A DNA stretch of 64,000 nt from Acinetobacter junii CIP 64.5 (lineage in GTDB: Bacteria > Pseudomonadota > Gammaproteobacteria > Pseudomonadales > Moraxellaceae). Position 1 is the first letter of the stretch. The number at the start of each line of letters is the position of its first letter. Position numbers and translations under genes: made by a program. Of the stretch, positions 26,377 through 36,744 are shown piece after piece. The stretch is taken from positions 151,535 through 215,534 of the forward strand of contig NZ_KB849654.1 in the NCBI RefSeq assembly GCF_000368765.1. Reading direction: 5' to 3'. Below the pieces are notes generated by a model. The model searched no databases. It was not told the DNA's origin and saw only the letters and a list, made by a program, of their open reading frames with translations.

Positions 26377-27048
26377 ATGTGTATTCTGATTATCGAAGAT
26401 GAAACGAAGATCGCGTCTTATTTAGTAAAAGGCTTGATTGAGTCAGGCTATACAGCGGAGTGCGTCCATTCAGGACTAGAAGGTTTGGAAAGATTAAAAA
26501 TGAAATCCTATTCTTTGGTGATTTTAGATGTAATGTTGCCTGATCTTGATGGCTGGGATGTATTGAAAATACTTCGCCAATTTTCTAAGATTCCCGTGAT
26601 CTTTTTAACTGCAAAGGATCAGATTTTAGATCGTGTCAAAGGCTTAGAACTGGGTGCAGATGATTATTTAGCAAAACCATTTTCCTATATTGAATTACTT
26701 GCTCGCATCAAAAGTCTTTTAAGGCGCCAACAATATAATCAAGAAAATGAGCTCTCGATTGCGTCATTAAAGATGGATTTAACACAACACAAAGTTTGGC
26801 GAGAAGATGCATTAATCGACCTCAGTAAGAAGGAATTTAACCTACTTCGATTTATGCTTCTGCATCAAGATGAGATTATTACGCGCCGCCAAATTGCATC
26901 AGAAGTTTGGAATATTAACTTTGATACAGATACTAACTTTATCGATGTTGCTGTACGTCGCTTACGCAGCAAAATTGATGATGGACATGATTTAAAGTTA
27001 ATTCATACGATTCGGGGCTTAGGTTATAAGCTATCGGTTCAAGCTTGA
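26377..27048 (+). CDS. OmpR-family response regulator (HprR/CusR-like)
   Basis: A 223-aa transcription factor. Receiver domain with acidic pocket IIEDET, phospho-acceptor Asp51 (VILDVMLPD) and Lys100 (DDYLAKPF). The C-terminal winged helix ends RRLRSKIDDGHDLKLIHTIRGLGYKL. It is transcribed with the histidine kinase (stop and start share a base, TGATG). The HprR/CusR-like box just upstream suggests control of itself and the divergent glcG-hiuH genes. It could sense H2O2, HOCl or copper; the sequence does not decide. Confidence 0.94.
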   Translation: MCILIIEDETKIASYLVKGLIESGYTAECVHSGLEGLERLKMKSYSLVILDVMLPDLDGWDVLKILRQFSKIPVIFLTAKDQILDRVKGLELGADDYLAKPFSYIELLARIKSLLRRQQYNQENELSIASLKMDLTQHKVWREDALIDLSKKEFNLLRFMLLHQDEIITRRQIASEVWNINFDTDTNFIDVAVRRLRSKIDDGHDLKLIHTIRGLGYKLSVQA

Positions 27049-28439
27049 TGAATCATATCTTTCGCTCATTAGAATTGAGACTCACTCTACTGGTGACTTT
27101 TTGCAGCGCTCTCGTTTTATGCGTAGTGGCAATGATTAGTTATGTTGGGATTAATCAAATTTTAATTATCCAACAAGATCGTGCTCTGACGGAGCGAATT
27201 GAACGACTCGAAATACTTCTACAAGATAGTGAAAATATAAATCAAATTGTTGCTCGTCCTAAGCTCTATCAAAATATGTTAGGCAACCAAGATAACTTGT
27301 TTATTTTAATGGATCATAATCAACGTCTAATTGATATTAATCCCTTAAATATTCCCCTTCCCAAATTGGCAACCTCAAGCAGCATCCAATTTACAGATTT
27401 GACTCAGACCGAACACCCAACACGCTTGTCATGGAAAACGATCAACATTCATCAAAAGCCTTATGTGCTCATTGCGGGCAAGCAATGGTCTGAACGTCTC
27501 AATATTCTTGAGCCATTCCGTAACGGTTTATTGGTTTCAGTGAGCATTGGGGTTTTACTGATTTTTATATTGTCTGCTCTGGCTAGCCATTTTGGACTCA
27601 GTACATTAAGAAAACTGCAACAACAAACTCAGGCAATCAATGTCCATCAATTGCAGCAACGAATTCAGCTTGATCAAGCTCCATCAGAAATTGAACAACT
27701 GACAGCAGACATCAATACCATGCTGAATCGAATTGAAATCGGATACCAGCAACTCAACCGATTCTCAGAAGACATTGCACATGAATTTCGTACCCCACTC
27801 AATAACCTGATTGGACAAACGGAAATCATGCTCATGGGTGAGCGTACAGATGAGCAATACAAAGAACTGCTGTATTCAAATTTAGAAGATTACCAACGCC
27901 TAAAACGAATGATTGATAGTATGCTGTTTCTTGCACGTGCGGATCGTCAGATGATGATGTTAAATAAACAATGGGTCGATTTACCCAACTTGGTTGAGAC
28001 GATTTGTGACATTTTTGAGCATCAAGCCGAAGAACAAGCTTGCCAGTTTATTTTGCAGTTAGAACAAACCCAAATATTGGCTGATGCAGAATTACTACAA
28101 CGAGCACTTTATAATTTAATTTCGAATGCACTGACACATGGTGGTTTGCAACGTCATATCTATATTGGCAGTCGAAACAACCAACAAAATGACCCAAGCT
28201 CCACGACTAGTTTATATGTGATCACCAGTGATACGAGCATTGCAAACGAGCATCTTGATTCTCTGTTTGAACGCTTTTATCAATGTATTTCTAGCCGCCA
28301 TCAAAGCAGCCAAACTGGAGGTCTTGGTTTATCCATCGTTGCCTCCATTATGACCCTTCATCAAGGTGAATATTTGGCTTACAACACTCCAGATGGTATT
28401 TGCTTTGAACTCATTTTTCCGAATGATTGCGATCAATAA
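27048..28439 (+). CDS. Sensor histidine kinase (HprS/CusS-like)
   Basis: Inner-membrane kinase of 463 aa. It has two transmembrane helices (about 12-34 and 161-183) around a periplasmic sensor loop, a HAMP region, the H-box SEDIAHEFRTPL with His245, the N-box LYNLISNALTHG, and G-box QTGGLGLSIVA. DTSIANE occupies the F/G1 position and departs from the usual DNGxG, so ATP binding may be altered. The ATG overlaps the response-regulator stop by one base. Partner of the upstream regulator. Confidence 0.93.
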   Translation: MNHIFRSLELRLTLLVTFCSALVLCVVAMISYVGINQILIIQQDRALTERIERLEILLQDSENINQIVARPKLYQNMLGNQDNLFILMDHNQRLIDINPLNIPLPKLATSSSIQFTDLTQTEHPTRLSWKTINIHQKPYVLIAGKQWSERLNILEPFRNGLLVSVSIGVLLIFILSALASHFGLSTLRKLQQQTQAINVHQLQQRIQLDQAPSEIEQLTADINTMLNRIEIGYQQLNRFSEDIAHEFRTPLNNLIGQTEIMLMGERTDEQYKELLYSNLEDYQRLKRMIDSMLFLARADRQMMMLNKQWVDLPNLVETICDIFEHQAEEQACQFILQLEQTQILADAELLQRALYNLISNALTHGGLQRHIYIGSRNNQQNDPSSTTSLYVITSDTSIANEHLDSLFERFYQCISSRHQSSQTGGLGLSIVASIMTLHQGEYLAYNTPDGICFELIFPNDCDQ

Positions 28440-28456
28440 GCTTTAAAGATATAGGC

Positions 28457-29227
28457 TCATGACCATTCACTTGTATCATCCGCGACTGGCGTACCATGCA
28501 TAACGTGCATAATCATTGCATAGGCAATACTTCCTTTAAATGGAATTTCAGGCAGTTGATCAAATTTGAAGAACTGTGCATCACTAATTTCTTTTTCCTG
28601 TATTTTAATTTCGCCTGAGTGATATTCAGCTTTAAATGCAACCATTAAATTACTTGGAAATGGCCATGGCTGGCTGGCGAGATACTGAATATTTTTGATA
28701 TTTAAACCAACCTCTTCCAAAGTCTCTCGACGCGCTGCTTCTTCTAAGGTTTCACCTACCTCCACAAAGCCTGCAATTAAACTATACATGGTCTTATTAC
28801 GCGTTGTTCTTGCAAGCAGTATCTCATCATCCCCTCTTGTGATAATCGTAATCACACAAGGATTAACACGTGGATATTGGTTATAACCACAACTTGGACA
28901 CATCATCGCAAACTGATCAGTACTTTGTTGCGTCTTGTCACCACATCGCCCACAAAACTGATGGTTACGTCGCCATTCTAAAAGTTGTACAGCTCGACTT
29001 GCTTGCTCAAACTGTTGGTGATTCCAATATTGTAAAAGCTGACGTATCGGCACCAGCTGATAGCCAACGGGTATGCTTTCATTGGGTAATAGATCTCGCG
29101 CAACGACCTGCTCATCATCTGACAGTACTAAATCACTGTGCAATTTTTCAACTCGTGGTAATTGAAACTGTTCATCAACTAAAAGTTGTTGTTGCTGAAA
29201 AATATAAGCAATCGATAGATTTGACAT
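28457..29227 (-). CDS. nudC: NADH pyrophosphatase / NAD-cap hydrolase NudC
   Basis: Nudix hydrolase of 256 aa that cleaves NADH and removes NAD caps from RNA. A four-Cys zinc ribbon (FCGRCG, CPSCGYNQYPR) is followed by the Nudix box (GFVEVGETLEEAARRETLEEVG). The NudC-specific SQPWPFP motif follows. Length and order are normal for the family. It is convergent with the histidine-kinase gene and separated from it by 17 bp, with no clear terminator between. Confidence 0.97.
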   Translation of the reverse strand: MSNLSIAYIFQQQQLLVDEQFQLPRVEKLHSDLVLSDDEQVVARDLLPNESIPVGYQLVPIRQLLQYWNHQQFEQASRAVQLLEWRRNHQFCGRCGDKTQQSTDQFAMMCPSCGYNQYPRVNPCVITIITRGDDEILLARTTRNKTMYSLIAGFVEVGETLEEAARRETLEEVGLNIKNIQYLASQPWPFPSNLMVAFKAEYHSGEIKIQEKEISDAQFFKFDQLPEIPFKGSIAYAMIMHVMHGTPVADDTSEWS

Positions 29228-29315
29228 TACATTACCTTAAATTCAATAACATGAGATATATCAATAGAAATGCTAGCAATCCCCAAAAGGACAATTGAGG
29301 ATAGCAAACGCAAAA

Positions 29316-29579
29316 TTAATGGTGCTTATATTGACGTGAGCAGTAGCCACGATTGATCTCTGGTGAACGTAGTTGCAAATGCTTGGTTTTTCGACCCGTC
29401 ACCCGTTTACGCCAGAGTTTAAAACTACTGGCTTGCAAATTTTGCCTCATCAGTTTGATTACAGCAGATTCATTCAGACCATATTCGCGCTCTAACGCTT
29501 CAAAAGGTGTTCGATCTTCCCATGCCATTTCAATAATTCTTGAAAGGTCACCATCATCATAATTTTTAGTATTCAACAT
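29316..29579 (-). CDS. TIGR03643 (DUF2805) family protein
   Basis: An 87-aa basic protein of unknown function. The family pattern is visible: LSRIIEMAWEDRTPFEALEREYGLNESAVIKLMRQ (a helix-turn-helix-like fold), then SSFKLWRKRVTGRKTKH. Single-gene unit; the upstream neighbour is the divergent cupin gene across 237 bp. DNA or RNA binding is plausible from the fold and charge but not shown. Confidence 0.85.
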   Translation of the reverse strand: MLNTKNYDDGDLSRIIEMAWEDRTPFEALEREYGLNESAVIKLMRQNLQASSFKLWRKRVTGRKTKHLQLRSPEINRGYCSRQYKHH

Positions 29580-29816
29580 AAAATGAAATCACTTCGCTGT
29601 CGTTCAATATCAATCTGTTAAATTTCATAACAAAGCATAAGTAACTCAGGATGAAGAAAGTGTGATTTTTCGAGTTATTCTTTTCATTTGAAATAATATT
29701 CAGCACATTGAAAATTAAATAAATGATCAAAGAATCATCCCAATTATTTTTTCAAGATTGACTAATGATCTAAATGCCGATAGTTATCTTAGACAATATT
29801 ACTGAGGATAATTCTG

Positions 29817-30500
29817 ATGTTTTTGCTAAATGCTGATTTTTCAAAGTTCGCAGTCGTCAAACCTAGAGACTATCAATGGGTAAAATCACCTGGCGGTGAA
29901 GTAGAACGTGTCATGTTAGACCGTGTTGGCAATGAAGCAGCTAGAGCAACAAGTTTAGTCAAATACGCACCTCTAAGCTTATTTCCAAAACACCAACATC
30001 CTCATGGCGAAGAGATTTTGGTATTGTCTGGGATGTTCACTGAAGATGGTAGCCAACACTATCAAAAAAGATGGTATTTGCGGAATCCGCATAACTCTAG
30101 TCATATTCCATCTAGTGAGATAGGCACCTTGATCTTTGTCAAACTCAGACAAATGTCCGAGACTGAAACTGAAGCTGTTCGTATCGATACCCATAACCCG
30201 AATAACTGGAAAAAAATGGGACATCGGGACATCTGTGAACTTTACCAATCTCCGCTAGAGCATACTTATCTAGAAAAAATCATGCCCTTACATCCCATCG
30301 AATATGATGTAAAAGGTGGTGCTGAAATTTTAGTGATTGAAGGCGAAATCAGCCATAGTGAAGAAACTTATCCAACAGGTTCTTGGTTACGTATTCCTCC
30401 ACAAGCAGATTACCAACTTCAATCAGGTCAACAAGGCGCAACACTTTATCTAAAAACAGGTCATCTGCTCGCCATGATTCAGTCAACGCATAAATTTTAA
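29817..30500 (+). CDS. Cupin-domain protein (ChrR-type, two cupin repeats)
   Basis: A 227-aa cytosolic protein with two cupin barrels. The first has HQHPHGEEILVLSG with the metal His/Glu set (about 62-75). The second (GAEILVIEGE, about 174) has largely lost these ligands. The layout resembles the C-terminal cupin of anti-sigma factor ChrR and related enzymes, but no zinc anti-sigma domain is present. Function unknown. It ends convergent with rodA. Confidence 0.85.
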   Translation: MFLLNADFSKFAVVKPRDYQWVKSPGGEVERVMLDRVGNEAARATSLVKYAPLSLFPKHQHPHGEEILVLSGMFTEDGSQHYQKRWYLRNPHNSSHIPSSEIGTLIFVKLRQMSETETEAVRIDTHNPNNWKKMGHRDICELYQSPLEHTYLEKIMPLHPIEYDVKGGAEILVIEGEISHSEETYPTGSWLRIPPQADYQLQSGQQGATLYLKTGHLLAMIQSTHKF

Positions 30501-30545
30501 TGAGCGACTCCGAAATACATGTTTCAATCAAAGATGATGAATCAA

Positions 30546-31688
30546 CTAGCGATGCGTATGAACTGACATCACAATCCCAAAACCTGCCAATAAGGTGATA
30601 ATAGCTGTACCACCATAGCTCATAAATGGTAATGGATCTCCTGTCACAGGAAAAATTCCACTGACCATACCTGAGTTAACAACGACATATAGAAAAAAAG
30701 ACAATGCTAATGAACCGACAATCAATCGTCCGAAATTATTAAATGAGTTCAATCCGATCATAAAACAGCGGATGATGATTGCTGCATATAAGCTAAATAG
30801 AATTACCACACCAATAAAACCAAACTCTTCTGCATAAGTTGACATAATAAAGTCTGTATGCCGTTCAGGTAAAAATCCAAAATGTGATTGAGTGCCTTGT
30901 AAATAACCTTTTCCTGAAAACCCACCCGAACCAATCGCAATTTTAGACTGAATAATATTCCAACCTGAACCAAGGACATCAGCCTCAGGATCAATCAAAG
31001 TTGTGATACGCTTTTTTTGATAGCTTTCCAATAAAAAAGTCCAAGCAATCGGAAGAAATAACATCACTAAACCCATAGAGCCTAGAATTAATTTCCAAGA
31101 AATACCTGCCAAAAACAATACAAACAGACCACTGGTGAGGATCAGAATGCCTGCCCCCAAATCAGGTTGTAATGCGACTAAAAGTAAAGGAATGACAATT
31201 AAAACCAATGAAATCAGAATATGAAATATTCTAGGTGGCAAGGCATTTCTAGATAAAAACCACGTGATCATCAGCGGCATTGCAAACTTCATCAGTTCAC
31301 TTGGCTGCATACTTCCTAACAATGGAATGGCGATCCACCGACGTGCACCCATTCTCACTTCACCGATAAAAAATACAGCGATAAGCAGTACCAAACTCAC
31401 AGCATATAGATAAGGGCTAAATGCTTGATAAACTTTTGGAGGAACTTGAGCACAAATAAAAAGCGCTACGAATCCTAAAAGGAAACTAAATCCTTGTTTG
31501 AATACCAACCCCATATCTTGAGCCGATGCACTATATACGACGATTAAACCTAAGATCGCATTTAAAATGAGAAGGCTCAATAACCAAGGGTCGAGATGTA
31601 ATTTATGCCAATACGAAGAATTATTTTTGAGATGCAAACCATCTCGAATGGAATAACGTAAAAATCGGGATTGCGGAACAGGCTTCAT
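30546..31688 (-). CDS. rodA: Peptidoglycan glycosyltransferase RodA (SEDS family)
   Basis: Rod-shape SEDS glycosyltransferase of 380 aa with about ten membrane helices. Family signatures are LLGSMQPSELMKFAMP (catalytic-cavity region), ALQPDLGAGI, GKGYLQGTQSHFGFLPERHTDFI, and the C-terminal FPVTGDPLPFMSYGG. It works with a class B PBP (usually encoded next door as mrdA), which is not in this window. A long basic cytosolic N-terminus precedes the first helix. Convergent with the cupin gene. Confidence 0.96.
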   Translation of the reverse strand: MKPVPQSRFLRYSIRDGLHLKNNSSYWHKLHLDPWLLSLLILNAILGLIVVYSASAQDMGLVFKQGFSFLLGFVALFICAQVPPKVYQAFSPYLYAVSLVLLIAVFFIGEVRMGARRWIAIPLLGSMQPSELMKFAMPLMITWFLSRNALPPRIFHILISLVLIVIPLLLVALQPDLGAGILILTSGLFVLFLAGISWKLILGSMGLVMLFLPIAWTFLLESYQKKRITTLIDPEADVLGSGWNIIQSKIAIGSGGFSGKGYLQGTQSHFGFLPERHTDFIMSTYAEEFGFIGVVILFSLYAAIIIRCFMIGLNSFNNFGRLIVGSLALSFFLYVVVNSGMVSGIFPVTGDPLPFMSYGGTAIITLLAGFGIVMSVHTHR

Positions 31689-31903
31689 GGTGATCTTAAA
31701 AATAAGAAAAACGAGCAGATAAATCTGAACTAAGGCGATGGAGTATATATTTAATTTGTTTCTATGCTCAGATTATTACTTTTATTTTTGTGAATCTTTG
31801 ATAAATTTACAGATACCATTTAAATCAAAGGTTTTATACATATGGACCCCTCACCTTTAAGGCGTATCTTTGGCTCTCTCAGTAGACAGCTTGGAGAACT
31901 AGG

Positions 31904-33430
31904 ATGATAGAATTTCTTTTAGACCCTAGCATCTGGATCGCGTTATTAACTTTAATCGTACTCGAAATCGTACTTGGCATTGATAACTTAGTTTTCATTG
32001 CAATTCTTGCAGATAAACTTCCTCCAGAACAAAGAGATAAAGCAAGAATCATAGGTCTTTCATTAGCCCTTATCATGCGTTTAGCCCTGCTTTCCATTAT
32101 CTCTTGGCTAGTTACTTTAACAAAACCTATTCTCCATATATGGACTCTGAGTTTCTCAGGTCGAGACCTAATCCTACTCTTTGGTGGTCTTTTCTTACTC
32201 TATAAAGCCGTTACAGAATTACATGAAAAAATAGAAGGCAAACCTGTACATAAAACCCAATCAAGTGTTGCTTATGCAAGCTTTGGTATGGTGGTCACTC
32301 AGATTGTTATTCTAGATGCAGTGTTTTCTTTAGATTCTGTGATTACAGCAATCGGAATGGTTGACAATATTTATGTCATGATGGCAGCCGTGGTGATCGC
32401 TGTTGTAGTGATGTTAATTGCATCAAAACCATTAACAAACTTTGTAAATAAGCATCCTACTGTTGTTATTTTGTGCTTAAGCTTCTTACTACTGATCGGT
32501 ATTAGCTTGATTGCTGAAGGTTTTGGTTTCCATATCCCGAAAGGATATATCTATTCAGGTATTGCCGTTGCAATCCTAATTGAAGGTTTCAACCAATTTA
32601 CCCAACGAAATGCTGAAAAACATGCATCAAAACTACCTTTAAGACATCGTACTGCAAATACGATCTTCAAGCTCATGGGTGGCAAAGAGCAAAATGACCC
32701 AACGATTATCGATAACAACGATGATTCATTCGGTGCCGAAGAACGCTACATGATCGGTGGTGTGTTAACTCTGGCTGAACGCTCTGTTTCATCGATTATG
32801 ACACCTAGAGATCAAATTTCTTGGGTCAACATCGATGATGATATTGAAGATATCCGAGCTAAAGTACTTGCAGTACCTCACAGCTTATTCCCTGTCTGTA
32901 AAGGCAATTTGGATAAGGTCATTACTGTTGTACGCGCAAAAGAGCTGATTGATTGTTTGGATGAAAAAGAAGAATTCCAAAATCTTTTAAAACGCCAACG
33001 TCCAATTTTTATTTTTGAAAAGATGAAAGTGATAGATGCAATTAATACTTTGCGCTCTTCAAAAGGCTCTTTAGTCATGGTGACGAATGAATTTGGAAAT
33101 ATCCAAGGATTAATCACTCCATTAGATGTATTTGAAGCAATTGCTGGTGAATTCCCAGACTCAGATGAACAACTGGATTTGACGAAAGTATCTCATCAAG
33201 AATGGGTAGCATCTGGCTTATTAGACCTTTATCAACTTCAACTTGAATTAGGCACACTTGAACTAGTTCAAGAAGGTTCAGGCTATGTAAGTGTCGCTGG
33301 TTTATTACTAGATAAATTAGAAGGTCAAGTTGATGTCGGTTCTACATTGACCTATGAGGGAATCTATTTCGAAATTATAGAAATGGATGGCACTCGCATT
33401 AAGAAAGTCAAAATTATTTATCCGATGTAA
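31904..33430 (+). CDS. TerC-family membrane protein with CBS and CorC/HlyC domains (YoaE/YegH-like)
   Basis: A 508-aa inner-membrane protein. The N-terminal TerC domain (about 1-230) has seven hydrophobic helices including [15 protein letters not shown] and [15 protein letters not shown], with the two conserved acidic motifs. A CBS pair follows (about 285-400, SIMTPRDQ and [12 protein letters not shown]), then a CorC/HlyC-type domain (420-505). The architecture equals E. coli YoaE/YegH; a role in metal export or envelope metal homeostasis is inferred. Terminator 10 bp downstream. I saw no convincing yybP-ykoY riboswitch upstream. Confidence 0.92.
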   Translation: MIEFLLDPSIWIALLTLIVLEIVLGIDNLVFIAILADKLPPEQRDKARIIGLSLALIMRLALLSIISWLVTLTKPILHIWTLSFSGRDLILLFGGLFLLYKAVTELHEKIEGKPVHKTQSSVAYASFGMVVTQIVILDAVFSLDSVITAIGMVDNIYVMMAAVVIAVVVMLIASKPLTNFVNKHPTVVILCLSFLLLIGISLIAEGFGFHIPKGYIYSGIAVAILIEGFNQFTQRNAEKHASKLPLRHRTANTIFKLMGGKEQNDPTIIDNNDDSFGAEERYMIGGVLTLAERSVSSIMTPRDQISWVNIDDDIEDIRAKVLAVPHSLFPVCKGNLDKVITVVRAKELIDCLDEKEEFQNLLKRQRPIFIFEKMKVIDAINTLRSSKGSLVMVTNEFGNIQGLITPLDVFEAIAGEFPDSDEQLDLTKVSHQEWVASGLLDLYQLQLELGTLELVQEGSGYVSVAGLLLDKLEGQVDVGSTLTYEGIYFEIIEMDGTRIKKVKIIYPM

Positions 33431-33440
33431 ATCCAAGCAT

Positions 33441-33474
33441 AAAAAAAGAGCCTTTCAAAAAGGCTCTTTTTTTT
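33441..33474. terminator. Rho-independent terminator between the TerC-family gene and kup
   Basis: Stem AAAAAAAGAGCCTTT / AAGGCTCTTTTTTTT with loop CAAA. T tracts on both strands; the kup stop overlaps it. Confidence 0.92.
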
Positions 33475-35353
33475 ATATCTCAATCTGACTACCAATTTCG
33501 ACAACACGATTCGTAGGGATTTGATAAAAATCGCTAATAGGACTTGTATTCTTTTGCATCGTAGCGAATAACTGTTTTCTCCATGTAGTTAACTTATTAT
33601 CCGCTTTGTAGATCAATCTTTCGCGTGACACAAAGAAACTGATTTCCATCAGATTATATTCAAAATCAATTTTATTGAAAATTTGCTCTAAGACCATAGG
33701 TACATTCGGCTGCTCTTTAAAACCATAATTGATTTGTATCCGATAAAAGCCTTTCTCTAAAACTTCGAACTCATATCTCAGTTCATCTTGCACGTATGGG
33801 ATATCCGAAACTTGCACCGTTACCAACATATTTTTGTCATGAAGAATCTTGTTGTGCTTGAGATTATGCAACAACGCATGTGGTACTACAGATGGAGAAC
33901 CTGTCAGAAACACAGCAGTACCAGATACCTTATTCATATCTGTGCCTAGATATTTAATAAAGGTTTCTAACTGCAACGTATCGCTTTGGAGTTTTTCCTG
34001 CAATTGAACCCGCCCTTTCTTCCATGTCATCATCAAAGTAAAGACAAAGACAGCGATAAGCACAGGCACCCATCCACCAATAAAGAACTTAAGTAGATTC
34101 GAACCTAACAGCACTAAATCAATAAAAATGAATGGTACAGCGAATAAAACCAGTTTCCACGTTTTCCATTTCCAGTAACTATAAGCAAGAAATGCAACCA
34201 AAAGCGTATCGCAGAACATGGTAATCGTTACGGCAAGACCATAAGCACCTGCTAAATTACTACTTGTTTTAAAGAGTAAAACTAGGAATAAAATTGAAAT
34301 ATATAGAATCCAGTTGAGTAAAGGGATGTAAATTTGACCCACTTCAGACGCTGAGGTATGTAGTACATTCAGACGAGGTAAATAACCCAATTGAATCGCT
34401 TGTTTCGCCATCGAAAAAACACCACTAATCAATGCCTGTGATGCGATCACAGCTGCTGCAGTCGCAATAAGAATCATTGGATAGAGGAAGAAGGATGGTA
34501 CAAGTAAATAAAATGGATTGGTAATCGCTGTAGGATCTCTTAGCAATAAAGCACCTTGACCTGCATAATTCAACATAAGACAAGGCAAAACAACGAGGAA
34601 CCAACCAAGGCGTATCGGAAGAACACCAAAATGCCCCATATCAGCATAAAGCGCTTCACCACCTGTGACGGTCAAAACGACAGCGCCCATCACAAAAAAT
34701 GAAATATACGGATTGGTGATAATAAATTGCAATGCCCAATGTGGACTTAAGAAAGCCAAAATCGTTGGGCTTTGAATAATACTCACAAACCCAATCGCAC
34801 CAATAGACAAAAACCAAAGCAGTGTAATTGGGCCAAAAAACTTACCCATTACGGCAGTTCCATGTTTTTGTACAAGAAACAATGCCGTCAGAATGCCGAT
34901 ACTGATCGGTAATATAAATTTATCAAATGCTGGAGCCGCAACAGAAAGTCCTTCCACAGCCGATAACACAGATATTGCGGGTGTAATAATGCCATCACCA
35001 AAGAACAATGAAGCACCAATAAATCCTAAAGCTGTAATCAGAATTTTTGTTCGATTAGAAAGACCTGGCTGACGTAAATTCAAGGCAAGTAATGCCATGA
35101 TTCCACCTTCGCCATTGTTATCTGCTCGCATTATCACCATCACATATTTAAGAGAGACGATCAACATGATGGTCCAGAAAATAAGCGATAAGATTCCTAA
35201 AATATTAATTTCATTGATTGGCATTCCATGTGTTGCATGAAAGCTTTCTTTAAGTGCATAAAGTGGGCTAGTTCCAATATCGCCAAAGACTACACCAAGT
35301 GCAGCTAAAGTCAGTATGGGTACACTAGCTTTCTCTACCGTCTGATTTTGCAT
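33473..35353 (-). CDS. kup: Low-affinity potassium transporter Kup
   Basis: Potassium/proton symporter of 626 aa from the ATG at 35353 (a GTG at 35368 is possible but adds non-family residues). The N-terminal signature [17 protein letters not shown] is complete. About twelve membrane helices are followed by a cytosolic C-terminal domain (about 460-626), including GTAVFLTG and the final segment with [11 protein letters not shown]. Length is normal. Its stop lies in the shared terminator with the TerC gene. Intact. Confidence 0.97.
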   Translation of the reverse strand: MQNQTVEKASVPILTLAALGVVFGDIGTSPLYALKESFHATHGMPINEINILGILSLIFWTIMLIVSLKYVMVIMRADNNGEGGIMALLALNLRQPGLSNRTKILITALGFIGASLFFGDGIITPAISVLSAVEGLSVAAPAFDKFILPISIGILTALFLVQKHGTAVMGKFFGPITLLWFLSIGAIGFVSIIQSPTILAFLSPHWALQFIITNPYISFFVMGAVVLTVTGGEALYADMGHFGVLPIRLGWFLVVLPCLMLNYAGQGALLLRDPTAITNPFYLLVPSFFLYPMILIATAAAVIASQALISGVFSMAKQAIQLGYLPRLNVLHTSASEVGQIYIPLLNWILYISILFLVLLFKTSSNLAGAYGLAVTITMFCDTLLVAFLAYSYWKWKTWKLVLFAVPFIFIDLVLLGSNLLKFFIGGWVPVLIAVFVFTLMMTWKKGRVQLQEKLQSDTLQLETFIKYLGTDMNKVSGTAVFLTGSPSVVPHALLHNLKHNKILHDKNMLVTVQVSDIPYVQDELRYEFEVLEKGFYRIQINYGFKEQPNVPMVLEQIFNKIDFEYNLMEISFFVSRERLIYKADNKLTTWRKQLFATMQKNTSPISDFYQIPTNRVVEIGSQIEI

Positions 35354-35601
35354 GTTGTAAAAAAACACTTCTAAAAGTTAAAGTGATACTAGCACTCAAT
35401 CTATCACTCCCTAAATAATTTATTTATAAGCCAGTTAAATATCTAATATTTAATTAAATAATTACTTATTCAAGTTAAATCACTCTACCTTTGAATTTAT
35501 TAAAATAGCGCCAATAAACATGCTCCATTCCTTCAAAAAAACTCCACTTGAGAAGAATTATCAGTTATTATTTGGGCAAGAATTATTCCTGTGAATTGAC
35601 C

Positions 35602-36702
35602 ATGAATGCTCATACCGTAACGTTGGCCAATGTCTTAACGATTCAAAAGCTTAGCAAAAAATTCGGTGAGCGTTTTGCTGTAAATCAAGCATCATGGTCT
35701 GCTCAAAGTGGTCAGATTATTTGCCTATTGGGACATTCAGGTTGCGGTAAAACAACCATGCTACGTCTGATCGCAGGTCTAGAGACTCCTACTGAGGGTT
35801 CTATTCAGCTAGAAAGAAAAGTTCTATGGGACCCATATCAACAAGTTCAAGCTGAAGAACGCAATATCGGTTTTGTATTTCAAGACTATGCTCTCTTTCC
35901 ACATTTGAGCGTGTTGGAAAATGTGATGTTTGGATTGAAAAAAATCCCGAAGCACGAACGTCAATCTATTGCTGAAAATGCGTTAAAGCATGTCTCTATG
36001 TCGCATCATATTCATAGCTATCCACATACTTTATCTGGTGGTGAACAACAGCGTGTCGCTTTAGCTCGTGCACTCGCACCTAAACCTCATGTTTTGCTTA
36101 TGGATGAACCATTTTCGAATTTGGATCATCGTTTACGTGATCAAATTCGACAAAGCACCATTGATATTTTAAAACAGACTTCGACCACAACTATCATTGT
36201 GACTCATGATCCTGAAGAAGCACTTCAAATTGCTGATCAGATTATTTTGATGCATCAAGGCAAAATTATTCAAAGTGGTACGCCCAAGCAGCTTTACTTC
36301 CAACCCAAAACACTTTTTGCAGCACGTTATTTTTCCGATTTGAATGAAATAAAAGCTCAAATACAAGATCAACAACTGCATACGATTTTTGGAAATATTG
36401 CGACTCCAAAACATTTGACGAGTAGTAACGAGATTCGTTGCTATTTTAGACCCCATCAATTACGTGTTAATCGGATAAAAACTGAAAATAGTCTAGCTGC
36501 TAAAATTATTTCGTCGAAATTCTTAGGCTATTCACAACTACTTAAATTAAAAATCGAGGCAGAAGATAAAGTGTTAAGTGCTTATGTTGAATATTCTCAA
36601 CATTACGACCAAGCAGACACCGTCTACCTATCGTTAGATTTATCTCAGTGTTTCTTTTATGAAGCCAATGATTCAATCGAAACCCATCAATCATCCACTT
36701 GA
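35602..36702 (+). CDS. fbpC: Iron(III) ABC transporter ATP-binding protein (FbpC-like)
   Basis: A 366-aa ATPase of the polyamine/iron/sulfate family. Walker A LGHSGCGKTT, Q-loop FQDYALFPHL, signature LSGGEQQR, Walker B HVLLMDEPFSNLD and the H-loop THDPEEA are all intact, with a C-terminal TOBE-like regulatory domain (about 270-366). The ATG at 35602 is chosen because the upstream frame to 35548 is not family-like. First gene of an fbpC-fbpA-fbpB unit (42 and 87 bp gaps). The gene order differs from the usual fbpABC. Confidence 0.9.
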   Translation: MNAHTVTLANVLTIQKLSKKFGERFAVNQASWSAQSGQIICLLGHSGCGKTTMLRLIAGLETPTEGSIQLERKVLWDPYQQVQAEERNIGFVFQDYALFPHLSVLENVMFGLKKIPKHERQSIAENALKHVSMSHHIHSYPHTLSGGEQQRVALARALAPKPHVLLMDEPFSNLDHRLRDQIRQSTIDILKQTSTTTIIVTHDPEEALQIADQIILMHQGKIIQSGTPKQLYFQPKTLFAARYFSDLNEIKAQIQDQQLHTIFGNIATPKHLTSSNEIRCYFRPHQLRVNRIKTENSLAAKIISSKFLGYSQLLKLKIEAEDKVLSAYVEYSQHYDQADTVYLSLDLSQCFFYEANDSIETHQSST

Positions 36703-36744
36703 CTGGTATTTATTATTCAAGTTTCTTCTTTTTAGGGATCAAAA

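Noticed and set aside
31750..31903. yybP-ykoY manganese riboswitch upstream of the TerC-family gene
   Set aside because: TerC/Alx genes often carry this riboswitch, but the conserved core could not be recognised in the leader.
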